A stretch of 64,000 nucleotides of DNA from Klebsiella pneumoniae. GTDB lineage: Bacteria > Pseudomonadota > Gammaproteobacteria > Enterobacterales > Enterobacteriaceae. The notes under the pieces are model-generated. The model saw nothing but the letters and a program-made list of their open reading frames with translations. It was not told where the DNA came from and ran no database searches. Position numbers and translations under genes: made by a program. Below are positions 50,582 to 63,189 of this stretch, in pieces; the stretch's first letter is position 1, and each line of letters starts with the position of its first letter. Location of the stretch: positions 3,787,447 to 3,851,446 of the forward strand of contig NZ_KN046818.1 in assembly GCF_000742135.1 (NCBI RefSeq). Reading direction: 5' to 3'.

Positions 50582-51580
50582 TTACTGCTGCGCGGCGAGG
50601 GCGGTTTTCACCCAGCTGTCGAACAGCGGCTGGTGGGCTTTGATCCAGCCATCAACGTGGCCGTTAATGTCGGCTTCGGAAGCATGGCCTTCGTGCATCA
50701 TCGCATTCTCGGCGTTGATGTCGGCGATCGGCAGCTTCATGATGCTAAACAGAGTGGCGGCGGCCGGATTTTTCTCCGCCCAGGCTTTGTTAGCGACGAT
50801 GTGCATGGTGTTCACCGGGAAGCCATAGTTGGCGCCGTTGGCCAGTTTGGTGTCGATGTTTTTCTGCTCGCCCGGAAGGGAGGAGAACGGCACCTGCAGC
50901 CAGACGACGTCCTTGCCAGGCTTCAGCACGTCGCTAACCCAGTACGGCGTCCAGGTGTAGTAGAGCACCGGTTTACCCTCTTTATACCGGGCAATGGTGT
51001 CGGCCATCATCGCCGCGTAGTTGCCCTGGTTATGGGTGACGGTTTTGCTCAGGCCATAGGCGTCAATCTGATGGTTAATCACTGCTTCGCAGCCCCATCC
51101 TGGGGTACAGCCGGTGAGATCCGCTTTACCGTCATTGTTGGTATCAAACAGTTTGGCGATCTGCGGATCTTTGAGCTGATCGATGGAGGTGATGTGGTAC
51201 TGCTCAGCGGTTTTTTTGTCGATCAAATAGCCCTGGGCGGCGCCTGAGACGTACACTCCTTTGCGATAGAATTTGTTATCACCGCCCGCCGCGGCGTACA
51301 TGTCATCGTGCAGCGGTTGCCAGTTGGTGGCGATAAAGGTGGTATCTCCGGCGGCAATCGACGTATAGGCAACGTTATAGTCCACTTCGCTGGGTTTCTC
51401 GACGGTGTAGCCCAGCTTCTCCAGCGCGCGACTGACCAGCAGGGTCTGGAAGCTCTCTTCGGAGATAGTGCTCTGAGCGGGCTTCACCGTAATCCCTTTA
51501 CCCGGCAGGTCGGCGGCGAAGGCGCTGGTGGCGAGCAGGGTGGCAAAGGCGGCGGTGGCCAACATCGTACTATGTCGCAT
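50582..51580 (-). CDS. proX: ProX, glycine betaine/proline betaine-binding protein
   Basis: A 332-residue periplasmic binding protein with a signal peptide ending in [10 protein letters not shown] (about residue 22). Tryptophans forming the betaine-binding cage include those in [10 protein letters not shown] and [10 protein letters not shown]. It is the last gene of proVWX, 78 bases after proW. Confidence 0.95.
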   Translation of the reverse strand: MRHSTMLATAAFATLLATSAFAADLPGKGITVKPAQSTISEESFQTLLVSRALEKLGYTVEKPSEVDYNVAYTSIAAGDTTFIATNWQPLHDDMYAAAGGDNKFYRKGVYVSGAAQGYLIDKKTAEQYHITSIDQLKDPQIAKLFDTNNDGKADLTGCTPGWGCEAVINHQIDAYGLSKTVTHNQGNYAAMMADTIARYKEGKPVLYYTWTPYWVSDVLKPGKDVVWLQVPFSSLPGEQKNIDTKLANGANYGFPVNTMHIVANKAWAEKNPAAATLFSIMKLPIADINAENAMMHEGHASEADINGHVDGWIKAHQPLFDSWVKTALAAQQ

Positions 51581-51658
51581 GGTGGTTCCTCTTATTGTTT
51601 AACGGGAAGGGCCGCTCCCGGGCATCGGCTGGTGTCGGGGAGCGGCGCTGTTATCGAC

Positions 51659-52717
51659 TTATCGACAGAAAGGGCGAGTGATAAGCCCCAGCGGGCCGGT
51701 GGTGTACCAGCGGCGGTTGCCGCGACTGCGGGCGTCGCGACCGACGGCCTGGGTGAGGCGGTCAAGAATAATCGCCAGGATCACGATCCCCACCCCGCCG
51801 ACGGTCGCCAGGCCCATATCCAGGCGGCCGATACCGCGCAGCACCATCTGGCCGAGGCCGCCGACGGCGATCATCGAGGCGATCACTACCATCGACAGGG
51901 CCAGCATCAGGGTCTGGTTAACCCCGGCCATAATGGTGGGCATGGCCAGCGGCAGCTGCACCTTAAACAGCAGCTGGCGCGGGCTGGCGCCAAATGAGCG
52001 CGACGCTTCGATCAGATCCTCAGGCACCTGGTTTATCCCGAGGATGGTCAGACGGACGATCGGCGGCAGGGCGAAGATAATCGTCACCACCACGCCCGGT
52101 ACGTTGCCGATGCCGAACAGCATCACGATCGGCACCAGATAGACGAACGCCGGCGTGGTCTGCATGGCATCTAATAGCGGGCGGATGATTTTCGCCGCCC
52201 GCGGGCTGCGCGCTAGCCAGATCCCCAGCGGCAAGCCGATAACCATGCAGAACAGCAGGGCGGTGAGGACCAGCGCCAGAGTGACCATGGCTTGCGACCA
52301 CGCGCCGATGGCAATCAGCGATACCAGAGTGGCGACCCCCATGCCGAGGCTGGAGATCTGCCAGGCGATTAGCGCGAAGACGATAATCGCCACCGGCGCC
52401 GGCATCCCCAACAGCAGCTGCTGGAAGGCGCTGAGGATGTAGTCGATCGGCACGCGGATCCCCTGGAACAGCGGACGGAAGTGCAGCACGATCCAGTCGA
52501 TGGCGTGGGTCACCCAGCTGTCGAGCGGGATCAGGGTCTTATGGAACGGATCCATGATATTGAACTGTTCCGGCTGCGGCGCAGGGGCGCTGTGCAGCCA
52601 GTCGGCGCCGCCGCCATTAGCCGGCGCGGCAGTAGAGGCGCCACCCCAGGCGTCGGCAGCCTGCGCGGCGCTGTCGGTTGACGGGGCGCTGCCCCACGGG
52701 TTGGTCTGATCAGCCAT
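51659..52717 (-). CDS. proW: ProW, glycine betaine transporter permease
   Basis: A 352-residue permease with a long hydrophilic N-terminus (about 100 residues rich in Ala, Asp and Pro) facing the periplasm, then the ABC permease domain, with the EAA loop in [20 protein letters not shown] near residue 240. It overlaps proV by 8 bases. Confidence 0.95.
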   Translation of the reverse strand: MADQTNPWGSAPSTDSAAQAADAWGGASTAAPANGGGADWLHSAPAPQPEQFNIMDPFHKTLIPLDSWVTHAIDWIVLHFRPLFQGIRVPIDYILSAFQQLLLGMPAPVAIIVFALIAWQISSLGMGVATLVSLIAIGAWSQAMVTLALVLTALLFCMVIGLPLGIWLARSPRAAKIIRPLLDAMQTTPAFVYLVPIVMLFGIGNVPGVVVTIIFALPPIVRLTILGINQVPEDLIEASRSFGASPRQLLFKVQLPLAMPTIMAGVNQTLMLALSMVVIASMIAVGGLGQMVLRGIGRLDMGLATVGGVGIVILAIILDRLTQAVGRDARSRGNRRWYTTGPLGLITRPFCR

Positions 52718-53912
52718 GATTCACCCCCTCGCGATCTAAAGCCTGGAGCAACATCCTTTTGGAAATGATGCCAATATATTGTTGTTCTTCATCCACTACC
52801 GGCACGGCGCACGGAGCGTGGCCGACGTGGGAGAGCAGATCGCTGAGCGGGGTTTGCGCTTCCACCGCCAGCGGGGCGTCAATCAGCGCCGCCTCGATCC
52901 CCTGCCCGGCGCTGAGGGCTGTTTTCAGAGAATCAATCGAGACAATCCCGACAAAGCGATTACCGCGCTCTATGACATAGCCATATTCCCGGTCTTCATC
53001 CTGTAATAATTTCAGCGCCGAACGGGGGCCAAAACCAGGCGTTTTACGAATCAGGCCAACCGGGCTGCGGCGGGCAATATCTTTCGCGCTGAATACCTGG
53101 CTAATATCCACGCCGCGGAAGAAGGTGCGCACATAATCATTGGCCGGATTATTTAATATTTCATCCGGAGTGCCGACCTGGACCACTTCGCCATTTTGCA
53201 TAATGGCGATACGATCGCCAATTCGCATGGCTTCATCAAGGTCATGGGAAATAAAGACGATAGTGCGTTGATGCTTCGCCTGTAATTTGATGAGCTCATC
53301 CTGCATTTCGGTACGAATGAGCGGATCGAGCGCAGAGAAGGCTTCATCCATTAACAGAATATCGGGATTAATCGCCAGGGCGCGAGCTAAACCGACGCGC
53401 TGGCGCATGCCGCCGGAGAGTTCATCCGGCCAGGCGTGGGCATAATTCTCCAGCCCCACCTGACGCAGCGCCTCCCGGGCTTTTTGCTCTCGTTCGGCGG
53501 CGGGAACGCCGGCAAGCGCCATGCCAAACGCCGTGTTGTCGAGCACGCTCATGTGCGGCATCAGCGCAAAGGACTGAAAAACCATCGCAATTTTCTTGCG
53601 ACGCACCTCGCGCAGCTCGGCATCCGACATTTTGGCGATATCGACCCCGTCAATCAGCACCTGGCCGCGGGTGGGTTCAATCAGGCGATTGAGAAGGCGA
53701 ACCATGGTGGATTTCCCCGAGCCGGAGAGCCCCATGATGACGAATATCTCGCCTTCTTCAATGGCCAGACTGGCGTCTTTGACGCCAAGCGACAGCCCCG
53801 TTTTTTCCAGTATTTGCGCTTTGTTGAGTCCTTTCTCAATATATTTGAAAGCACGGTGTGGATGCTCGCCAAATATCTTATAAAGATTTTTGATTTCTAA
53901 TTTAATTGCCAT
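52710..53912 (-). CDS. proV: ProV, glycine betaine transporter ATPase
   Basis: A 400-residue ATPase. Walker A is GLSGSGKST near residue 61 and the signature [15 protein letters not shown] near residue 164. Two C-terminal CBS domains (about 280-400) sense ionic strength. It is the first gene of the osmotically induced proU operon; its promoter lies at 53,981-54,008. Confidence 0.96.
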   Translation of the reverse strand: MAIKLEIKNLYKIFGEHPHRAFKYIEKGLNKAQILEKTGLSLGVKDASLAIEEGEIFVIMGLSGSGKSTMVRLLNRLIEPTRGQVLIDGVDIAKMSDAELREVRRKKIAMVFQSFALMPHMSVLDNTAFGMALAGVPAAEREQKAREALRQVGLENYAHAWPDELSGGMRQRVGLARALAINPDILLMDEAFSALDPLIRTEMQDELIKLQAKHQRTIVFISHDLDEAMRIGDRIAIMQNGEVVQVGTPDEILNNPANDYVRTFFRGVDISQVFSAKDIARRSPVGLIRKTPGFGPRSALKLLQDEDREYGYVIERGNRFVGIVSIDSLKTALSAGQGIEAALIDAPLAVEAQTPLSDLLSHVGHAPCAVPVVDEEQQYIGIISKRMLLQALDREGVNHG

Positions 53913-53980
53913 GCAATAGAGAAGTTCCTGTTATTTGTTTATTGCGATATGATACCCGATGGTGATTATGATCTTTTTAC

Positions 53981-54008
53981 ACCCTAACATACTCAGATTC
54001 TGTGACAA
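53981..54008 (-). promoter_or_regulatory. proU P2-type osmotic promoter
   Basis: The minus strand reads TTGTCA (54008-54003), 16 bases, then TAGGGT (53986-53981), the same unusual elements as E. coli proU P2. The 356-base gap to nrdF (53,913-54,268) is AT-rich, holds this promoter and the nrdF 3' hairpin, and no gene is seen. Confidence 0.85.
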
Positions 54009-54227
54009 CCCTCAATGGCAAACTCTCGGCAAAATCAGATGGGGGCAACTGTGGCTAAGCCCCCGTGATATAAGGGCTGGGCGGTAATTTGTTGTTGGTA
54101 ATATTTTTTGATTATCTTTGGATAATTCGACTGAAATGGACCGGTTTTCTGCTAAATATGACGAAGTGATGACGGTTAGGTCATGGAGAGAATATTTGGT
54201 GGATTAAACGCTATTTTGTGAAATTAA

Positions 54228-54260
54228 TCACCAGGAATCCGCCTGCGATATTCCTGGTGA
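54228..54260 (-). terminator. Hairpin downstream of nrdF
   Basis: TCACCAGGAAT and ATTCCTGGTGA form a perfect 11-base stem with an 11-base loop, starting 8 bases after the nrdF stop. The minus-strand tail TTAATTTCAC is a modest U-tract. Confidence 0.7.
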
Positions 54261-54268
54261 AAGTACGG

Positions 54269-57355
<3,087 letters not shown>

Positions 57356-57383
<28 letters not shown>

Positions 57384-57766
57384 AATTCGCTGACTCCTTT
57401 ACGCACGGTGTTGATATCGTCGGGGGTTCCCATCAGCTCGAAGCGGTAGAGATAGGGCACGGCGCATTTTTGCGCGATGACATCTCCGGCACGCCCCCAG
57501 CCGTCGCCAAAGTTGCGATTGCCGGCGGCAATCACTCCGCGGATCAGCTGGCGGTTATGCACGTCGTTTAAAAAGCGGATCGCCTGACGCGGTACCGCGC
57601 CGGCGGTGCCGCCGCCGCCATAGCTGGGAACGATGAGAATATAGGGCTCGTCTACCCGCAGATGTTCACGCTCGTTCAGCGGGATGCGCACCGCCGGCAG
57701 CCCCAGGCGCTGCACAAAGCGATGGGTATTCTCCGAACGGCTGGAGAAGTAGACGATGAGGCTCAT
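57356..57766 (-). CDS. nrdI: NrdI, flavodoxin for NrdF metallation
   Basis: A 136-residue flavoprotein that supplies the oxidant for making the manganese tyrosyl radical of NrdF. The FMN loops include [13 protein letters not shown] near residue 6 and [14 protein letters not shown] near residue 49. It overlaps nrdH by 4 bases and nrdE by 28 bases. Confidence 0.95.
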
Positions 57767-58008
57767 GCGCTGGCCGCCGTAAAGGAGGGGCGCAGGCGAT
57801 TGATCATATCCGGGCGGAAGCCGCTCCAGCGCAGCTCACCGGCGATCACCACCGGCAGCTGGCGAAATCCCTGCTCGCGCAGGGTGTCGGCGGCATCCGG
57901 CTGCTGGTCGACGTTGACCATTTCAAAGGCCAGTCCCCGGCTCTCCATGGCTCGCCGGGTGGCATGGCACTGCACGCAGTCATTTCGAGTGTAAATAATA
58001 ATGCGCAT
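57763..58008 (-). CDS. nrdH: NrdH, glutaredoxin-like electron donor
   Basis: An 81-residue thioredoxin-fold protein with the CVQC active site at residues 11-14 and the conserved WSGFRPD segment near residue 60. It reduces NrdE with thioredoxin reductase. The start [10 protein letters not shown] at 58008 gives the E. coli length. It is the first gene of nrdHIEF. Confidence 0.95.
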   Translation of the reverse strand: MRIIIYTRNDCVQCHATRRAMESRGLAFEMVNVDQQPDAADTLREQGFRQLPVVIAGELRWSGFRPDMINRLRPSFTAASA

Positions 58009-58083
58009 GATTCGTATTTCCATTTAAGATAACAGCACGGCGCTAAACATAGCGTCGAACGTAGTGGGCCATTCGATAAGGAA

Positions 58084-58130
58084 ATACTAGATGTAGTTAT
58101 TTAAAACTTCAACCACTCAATATATAGCGT
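58084..58130 (-). promoter_or_regulatory. Paired NrdR boxes upstream of nrdH
   Basis: Two 16-base palindromic elements, 58115-58130 (ACTCAATATATAGCGT) and 58084-58099 (ATACTAGATGTAGTTA), are separated by exactly 15 bases, the phasing required for NrdR. The first is the better match to the ACACTATATATTGTGT-like consensus. Confidence 0.75.
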
Positions 58131-58191
58131 TTTTGGCAAGCGAGTCCCCCGCCGGGATAGATCGACGGAGGAGGTGGGAGGCTGTGCGGAA

Positions 58192-58623
58192 CTACAGGCG
58201 CATGGCCACGGCGAGGCGGTTAAAGGCGTTCATCAGACTGACGGCGAAGGTCAGATCGCTTATCTGACGCGGGGTAAAATGTTCGCGCAGCGGCAGGTAA
58301 ACCTCATCTTCCGCATGGCTGGCGGCAATGTCGGTGACCGACTCGGCCCATGCCAGCGCCGCGCGTTCGGCCGGAGTAAAGTGGGCGCTTACCCGCCAGC
58401 CCGCAAGGGCATCCAGTTTGCTTTGCGCCATGCCGCCTTTGCGCAGCGCCTGGCTATGTTTCTCAAGACAGAAGGCGCAGCCGTTGATCTGCGAGACGCG
58501 TAAATAAACCAGCTCTACCAGGGCGTTGCCCAGCTCGCTTTTCTCCAGCGCGATGCTGGCCTGTACCAGCCCTTTATAGACTTCCGGGCTCAGTTCACTG
58601 AATGGCTGACGTAATTGGTTCAT
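58192..58623 (-). CDS. AhpD-like (carboxymuconolactone decarboxylase family) protein
   Basis: A 143-residue protein with the alkylhydroperoxidase core: the redox pair and histidine in GCAFCLEKHS near residue 48 (CxxCxxxH). Such proteins reduce peroxides or act on related substrates; the substrate is unknown here. It is divergent from a MocR-type regulator with an 88-base gap, so regulation by that protein is likely. Confidence 0.85.
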   Translation of the reverse strand: MNQLRQPFSELSPEVYKGLVQASIALEKSELGNALVELVYLRVSQINGCAFCLEKHSQALRKGGMAQSKLDALAGWRVSAHFTPAERAALAWAESVTDIAASHAEDEVYLPLREHFTPRQISDLTFAVSLMNAFNRLAVAMRL

Positions 58624-58645
58624 GGTGTTCTCCTCTCTAAGACGG

Positions 58646-58685
58646 TAGCCAAAATAGCACTATAATGGACTGCAAAAGATAGCCA
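58646..58685. promoter_or_regulatory. Direct repeat in the AhpD-like/MocR intergenic region
   Basis: TAGCCA occurs at 58646 and 58680, 34 bases apart, on either side of TATAAT (58661-58666). MocR regulators commonly use direct repeats around such divergent promoters. Assignment is inference. Confidence 0.4.
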
Positions 58686-58711
58686 TATTCTGATGAAAAA
58701 AGCAGACCATA

Positions 58712-60064
58712 ATGGAAGCGATTAACCTCCCGCTTTATCAGCGTATCGCCCGCCAGTTGAAATCGGCGATTGAACGTGGCGAACTGACCCCGGGCAGCCG
58801 TTTGCCCGCCAGCCGGGTGTACGCTCAGGAGCAGGGCGTCTCCCGGGCGACCATCGAAAACGCCTGGGGAGAGCTGGTCGCCCAGGGATGGCTCGAGCGG
58901 CGTGGGCAGGCGGGGACCTTTGTCAGCGAGCGGCTCAGCCCGCGCCAGCTGGCGCCGGTACCGCCAGTGCAACCGGCCGCGCCGACGGAGCCGCTGCCGT
59001 TTCAGATGGGGCTGCCGGCGCTGGATCTCTTTCCGCGCGGGCAGTGGGCGCGGGTGATGGGGCGTCGGCTGCGGACGCAGTCGCGGTTCGATCTTGCACC
59101 CGGCGATCCCGGCGGCGATCCGCTTCTGCGCCAGGCTATCGTCGATTATCTACGCCTGTCGCGCAGTATCGACTGTCAGCCGGATCAGGTGTTGATCACC
59201 GGCAGCTATGCCGCCTCCATGAATCTTATCCTGCGTACCCTGGCGCAGCCGGGACAGCATATGTGGATGGAAGATCCGGGGTATCCCTTTATCCGGCCGG
59301 TCGTCGAGGCTGGGCAGCTGGCGGTGGATGCGATTCCCGTGGACGACGAAGGGATGGACGTCGGCTGGGGCCAGCGTCATCACCCGCAGGCGCGATTTGC
59401 CCTGCTCACACCAGCCCATCAGAGTCCGCTGGGGGTCGCGCTGTCGCTTCCCCGACGCCGCCAGCTGCTGGCGTGGGCCGCGGAGCGCGACGCGTGGATC
59501 ATTGAGGACGATTACGATAGCGAGTTTCGCTATCACGGCAAACCGCTGCCGCCGCTGAAAAGCCTTGATGCGCCGCAGAGGGTCATCTACGCGGGCACCT
59601 TCAGTAAGTCGATGTTCCCGGCGCTGCGCACCGCCTGGCTGGTGGTGCCGACCCCGCTGGTGGCGCGTTTTCACCAGACCGCGGAGCGCCAATCCTGCAC
59701 CGTTCCCACCCTGTGGCAGCAGACGCTGGCGGATTTTATCCAGCAGGGACATTTTTGGCGTCATTTGAAGAAAATGCGTGCCAGCTATAGCCAGCGTAGA
59801 CAGTGGCTGGAGTCGGCTCTGCAGGCGCAGGGCTTTCAGGTCACGCCGCAGCTGGGGGGAATACAACTGGTTATGTCGGTCAGCGGCGACGATCGGCTGC
59901 TCGCGCGGCGGGCGGTTGTGGCCGGGCTGGCGGTGCAGGCGCTGAGCGACTGGCGGATTCGCCACGCGGGCGAGGGGGGATTATTGATGAGTTTTACCAA
60001 TATACGTTCGCCGGCGATGGCTGACGGACTTGCCCGACGGCTGAGAGAGGCGATTGCGATTTGA
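58712..60064 (+). CDS. MocR-family (GntR plus aminotransferase) regulator
   Basis: A 450-residue PLP-dependent transcription factor. The N-terminal winged helix (about 1-75) has LPASRVYAQEQGVSRATIENAW, then a linker, then a class I aminotransferase-like domain (about 100-450) with the PLP lysine in YAGTFSKSMFPALR near residue 296 and the aspartate in EDDYDSEFRY. It diverges from the AhpD-like gene, the likely target. PdxR-type proteins are the closest named relatives, but pyridoxal control is not shown. Confidence 0.88.
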   Translation: MEAINLPLYQRIARQLKSAIERGELTPGSRLPASRVYAQEQGVSRATIENAWGELVAQGWLERRGQAGTFVSERLSPRQLAPVPPVQPAAPTEPLPFQMGLPALDLFPRGQWARVMGRRLRTQSRFDLAPGDPGGDPLLRQAIVDYLRLSRSIDCQPDQVLITGSYAASMNLILRTLAQPGQHMWMEDPGYPFIRPVVEAGQLAVDAIPVDDEGMDVGWGQRHHPQARFALLTPAHQSPLGVALSLPRRRQLLAWAAERDAWIIEDDYDSEFRYHGKPLPPLKSLDAPQRVIYAGTFSKSMFPALRTAWLVVPTPLVARFHQTAERQSCTVPTLWQQTLADFIQQGHFWRHLKKMRASYSQRRQWLESALQAQGFQVTPQLGGIQLVMSVSGDDRLLARRAVVAGLAVQALSDWRIRHAGEGGLLMSFTNIRSPAMADGLARRLREAIAI

Positions 60065-60207
60065 TGGCGCTTAAGTCGGGGAAGCAGAAAAACCCCTGCG
60101 GCCAGAGGCGCGCAGGGGCTGACGCGTATTTGTTATCTTCATTGCCTTCCGTAAAGCTCGCGGGCTACCGCGCGCCAATCGCGCGGCGGCAGCCGACGCT
60201 TAAGCTA

Positions 60208-60555
60208 TTATCGACGTAAATTGAGCAATACGCCAATAAATACCCCGACGGCGGCGGCGGCGCCCACACTGTGCCACGGTTTATTGCGCACGTAGGTATC
60301 GGCACAGCCCAGCGCATCGCACGCTGCCTGGCGCGCATCCAGCGCCGCCTGCTGCACCCGGTTGTGGCCATTAAGGCGGGCACGAGTCTCTTTTAACAGC
60401 GACTGCGCTTTGACACGCGCCGCTTCCGCTTCCTCTTTGGCGTCACTGCCCCATGATTTCAGCACCTCTTCCAGCGTATCCGCTAATTGGCTGACATCGT
60501 TATGAATATCTTCGGCGTTCTCGTCAAAATTGTTGCGGTTCACATGGTTAGCCAT
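60208..60555 (-). CDS. ygaM: YgaM, ElaB/YqjD-family ribosome-associated membrane protein
   Basis: A 115-residue protein: an amphipathic helical region (about 15-85) and a C-terminal hydrophobic anchor with the GAAAAVGVFIGVLLNLRR end. The start at 60555 follows GGGAG; a longer frame reaching 60675 lacks a ribosome site. The ElaB/YqjD family binds ribosomes at the membrane in stationary phase. Confidence 0.9.
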   Translation of the reverse strand: MANHVNRNNFDENAEDIHNDVSQLADTLEEVLKSWGSDAKEEAEAARVKAQSLLKETRARLNGHNRVQQAALDARQAACDALGCADTYVRNKPWHSVGAAAAVGVFIGVLLNLRR

Positions 60556-60704
60556 CGTTATCTCCCTTAATTCCATCGAGTGAGTAAGTGTAGGACAAGA
60601 TTTTGAATTATGCTTACTGTTGTGGTTTCTGGAATTTTCCGAAAGCACTGTCCTTAATGAATAAGGTAAGGTCAATGTGCGGTAAAAGATAACGAGGAAT
60701 CAGT

Positions 60705-61067
60705 ATGTATTTAAGACCCGATGAGGTGGCGCGTGTTCTTGAAAAAGCCGGCTTCACCATGGATGTTGTGACGCAAAAAGCGTACGGCTATCGCCGCGGC
60801 GATAATTATGTTTATGTGAACCGCGAAGCGCGCATGGGGCGAACAGCGTTAGTTATTCATCCGGCGTTAAAAGAGCGCAGCAATATGCTGGCCGAACCGG
60901 CTTCAGATATCAAAACCTGTGATCATTATGAACAGTTTCCGCTGTATTTAGCCGGGGATGCGCAACAACATTATGGTATTCCGCATGGATTTAGCTCACG
61001 CATGGCGCTTGAGCGTTTTCTGAATGGGCTATTTGGCGAAGCCCAGCCGGCAATGTCGACGAATTAA
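60705..61067 (+). CDS. ygaC: YgaC, DUF2002 protein
   Basis: A 120-residue protein of unknown function; E. coli YgaC is about the same length and reported to be iron (Fur) responsive. It contains basic-rich patches ([21 protein letters not shown] near residue 26). GAGG lies 8 bases before the ATG. Confidence 0.88.
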   Translation: MYLRPDEVARVLEKAGFTMDVVTQKAYGYRRGDNYVYVNREARMGRTALVIHPALKERSNMLAEPASDIKTCDHYEQFPLYLAGDAQQHYGIPHGFSSRMALERFLNGLFGEAQPAMSTN

Positions 61068-61152
61068 TACGGCGATAGGCATTTAAGGATCCAGGCGAGG
61101 CGGGCTGGCGGGAAGAGGCGACTGGCAGAGCCAGTCGCTGCTAACGCGTTGG

Positions 61153-61602
61153 TCAGGCCTTCGCCTGCTGATAGGGCGCCACGCGGAACAGGCGGCGGCA
61201 ATAGTCGAGGAAGTAGCCGTAGGCGGCGCCCATCATCATTGATACCGCCAGGTTCGAGCTCACCGCGGCGACAATCTGGTGCCAGTCAGCACCCACGCTC
61301 CACAGAATAGCGACATACACCGGCGACTGAAAGGTGACGTAGGCCAGCACGTCGGCCATATTTTTCATCCACCTGGCTGGGCTGATGCGCCGGGCCTGAC
61401 GCATGGCGAAATCGCGATAAATCCCATAGGGTACGGCAATAATAATGTTGACCGGGATCGCCACCAGACGCGACGATAACGACTGCTCAAACGTCATACC
61501 AGAGAGAAAAATTTCGATCATCATGTTGACGACGGTGCAGTAAACCACCATCGCAAAGGTGTCTGCAACCGCATGCCGCAAGCGGGAGTGCGCAGAGAAC
61601 AT
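61153..61602 (-). CDS. alaE: AlaE, L-alanine exporter
   Basis: A 149-residue inner-membrane exporter of alanine with four hydrophobic helices. The start [18 protein letters not shown] at 61602 follows GAGGAG and gives the E. coli length. The amino-terminal frame extends to 61716 without support. Divergent from the AT-rich stpA region. Confidence 0.94.
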   Translation of the reverse strand: MFSAHSRLRHAVADTFAMVVYCTVVNMMIEIFLSGMTFEQSLSSRLVAIPVNIIIAVPYGIYRDFAMRQARRISPARWMKNMADVLAYVTFQSPVYVAILWSVGADWHQIVAAVSSNLAVSMMMGAAYGYFLDYCRRLFRVAPYQQAKA

Positions 61603-62330
61603 CGGAGTGCTCCTCGAAAATGAAGTCATTAACGCCGAAAAATGCGCGTTGGTATAGCGTTTTTGGGCTGCCTGTTTTGATGTGCGTAGAGTATATCTCT
61701 GCATTAAAAGTGGCAACTAGCTATAAATTTTTATTTATCGCCTTTTTGTCGATAAAATACTCTGCGCTGGTTTGTTTTTTGTTCGTTACGCTACTTTTAT
61801 TCCTGTTTTTGAAAATATCAATATTTATCAATGAGTTAATCTTGATTGCGAAATCGAGACTGGCCGAGGGAACGGCGCCTGATAGCCAACCATGGCGCAA
61901 CATCACGCGAGTGTGTGATTCCGCTCTCTTTTAGGATTTTTTATGCCGTAAGTCGCGTTTTTATGGTGAAAAATTCTGAATTGCGAATTGTTGTTTTATT
62001 CCCAATGTCTGATTAACTATTCACTGCGGCCAAAGGTATGTATCAGAGCGGCCACGTATGAACAGCAGGTAACCCGCTGACCATAAAGCTAATATTCCTG
62101 TCGAGAACGGTGGTTTTTCCCGTCATTCTGCCTTTTTTATTTATTCACTCTCTTTTTTGCCTGTGCTTATGAAAAAGGCTCGGGTATTTGCCAATATAGC
62201 TTCAGGGGATAACCGCTAATATCCACCTTATATATTTATCTGGACAACCGAAGGCTGGAAATAAATAAACGTTTCTATTACACTTGCCGCGTTGTATCTT
62301 TTAATTTGCTATTTGGAATTTTTTAATTTT
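61603..62330. other. AT-rich intergenic region upstream of stpA
   Basis: This 728-base stretch is far more AT-rich than its surroundings. It contains the promoters of alaE and stpA and an open frame at 61620-61934 (104 residues, one very hydrophobic stretch) that lacks a ribosome site and is not recognised. Such composition is a typical H-NS/StpA binding zone, suggesting StpA autoregulation. No other gene is seen. Confidence 0.6.
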
Positions 62331-62732
62331 ATGTCTTCAATGTTACACAAACTGAATAATATCCGTTCACTGCGTGCCCTGTCCCGTGAATTCTCCATTG
62401 ACGTGCTTGAAGAGATGCTGGAAAAGCTCAGGATCGTCACTGAAGAAAAACGTACGCAACAGCAGCAGGCAGCTCAGCAGCAGGCTGAATATCAGGAGAA
62501 AGTGAATACCTGGCTTGAACTGATGCGCGCCGACGGTATTTCTCCTGACGAGCTGGTGGCCGATATTCAGCCGCCAAAGGCGGGAGGCAAAAAGCGTCAA
62601 CCGCGCCCGGCGAAATATCGTTATACCGATCATACTGGCGCAGAGAAAACCTGGACCGGACAGGGAAGAATGCCGAAGCCGATTGCCGAGGCTGTCGCCC
62701 AGGGTAAATCGCTGGATAGCTTTTTAATTTAA
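62331..62732 (+). CDS. stpA: StpA, H-NS paralogue and RNA chaperone
   Basis: A 133-residue nucleoid protein. The N-terminal oligomerisation part (about 1-65, LNNIRSLRALSREFSIDVLE) is followed by a linker and the C-terminal DNA-binding domain with the AT-hook-like TWTGQGRMPKPI near residue 110. The alternative is hns itself, but location beside alaE and the sequence agree with StpA. The start at 62331 gives MSSMLHKLNN. Confidence 0.92.
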   Translation: MSSMLHKLNNIRSLRALSREFSIDVLEEMLEKLRIVTEEKRTQQQQAAQQQAEYQEKVNTWLELMRADGISPDELVADIQPPKAGGKKRQPRPAKYRYTDHTGAEKTWTGQGRMPKPIAEAVAQGKSLDSFLI

Positions 62733-62747
62733 CGCCTTCGGGCCAGC

Positions 62748-62782
62748 GCCAGCCCGGTGGTGAGAGACCCACCGGCCTGGCC
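62748..62782 (+). other. Long hairpin after stpA
   Basis: GCCAG and CCGGTGG pair with CCACCGG and CTGGC around a short purine loop. No T-run follows, so it may be an RNA-protecting structure and not a true terminator. Confidence 0.4.
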
Positions 62783-62804
62783 TTACGACTTTAAGCGAGG
62801 GGCT

Positions 62805-62984
62805 TTAACAGACGCCGAAGTCTCCCTCTTCCTGATACGGCGTGACCTCGTCCGACTTCAGCGAATAGCGCTCTCCCTGCTCCTGTGCGGCCTGAACCAC
62901 CACCAGTTGCTCCCCTTGCACTTCCACCACTTTCAGTTTTGGTCCGCCCGCTCGGGGTTGTACCAGATCGCCGACAGCAAACAT
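62805..62984 (-). CDS. Small DUF2158-like (YodC-type) protein
   Basis: A 59-residue open frame with GAGGAG before its ATG (62982-62984) and TAA at 62805. The sequence begins MFAVGDLVQPRAGGPKLKVV, the pattern (GD-V-K-GGPKL-V) of the YodC/DUF2158 family of small acidic proteins of unknown function. It lies antisense to the region between stpA and a downstream plus-strand terminator. Confidence 0.75.
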   Translation of the reverse strand: MFAVGDLVQPRAGGPKLKVVEVQGEQLVVVQAAQEQGERYSLKSDEVTPYQEEGDFGVC

Positions 62985-63033
62985 AATTCACTCCTCACTG
63001 TTAACACCATGGATAAACCTAAACCATAGCTCA

Positions 63034-63069
63034 ACGCCCGCTCACTGAACACCGGGCGTGCTGTTTTTT
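63034..63069 (+). terminator. Strong plus-strand terminator upstream of lpxO
   Basis: ACGCCCG and CGGGCGT pair around a 12-base loop, then GCTG and six T. The nearest plus-strand gene is stpA, 301 bases upstream, with an opposite-strand gene between them. Confidence 0.75.
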
Positions 63070-63091
63070 GTTAAAACAATTTGGAGTTATA

Positions 63092-63108
63092 TGTATTAAC
63101 ATTGTTAA
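63092..63108 (+). promoter_or_regulatory. Candidate PhoP box upstream of lpxO
   Basis: TGTATT, five bases, then TGTTAA resembles the PhoP direct repeat TGTTTA-N5-TGTTTA. The region is also a perfect palindrome ATTAACA-T-TGTTAAT (63095-63109), so another regulator may bind. PhoPQ control of lpxO is known in Klebsiella. Confidence 0.5.
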
Positions 63109-63189
63109 TGTTTTGCTGGCGCCATACCGCTGCTGAGAAAGGGGGACGGCGAGGGTAGGGTTACCACCAATCAGGTCAGGAAAGACACC

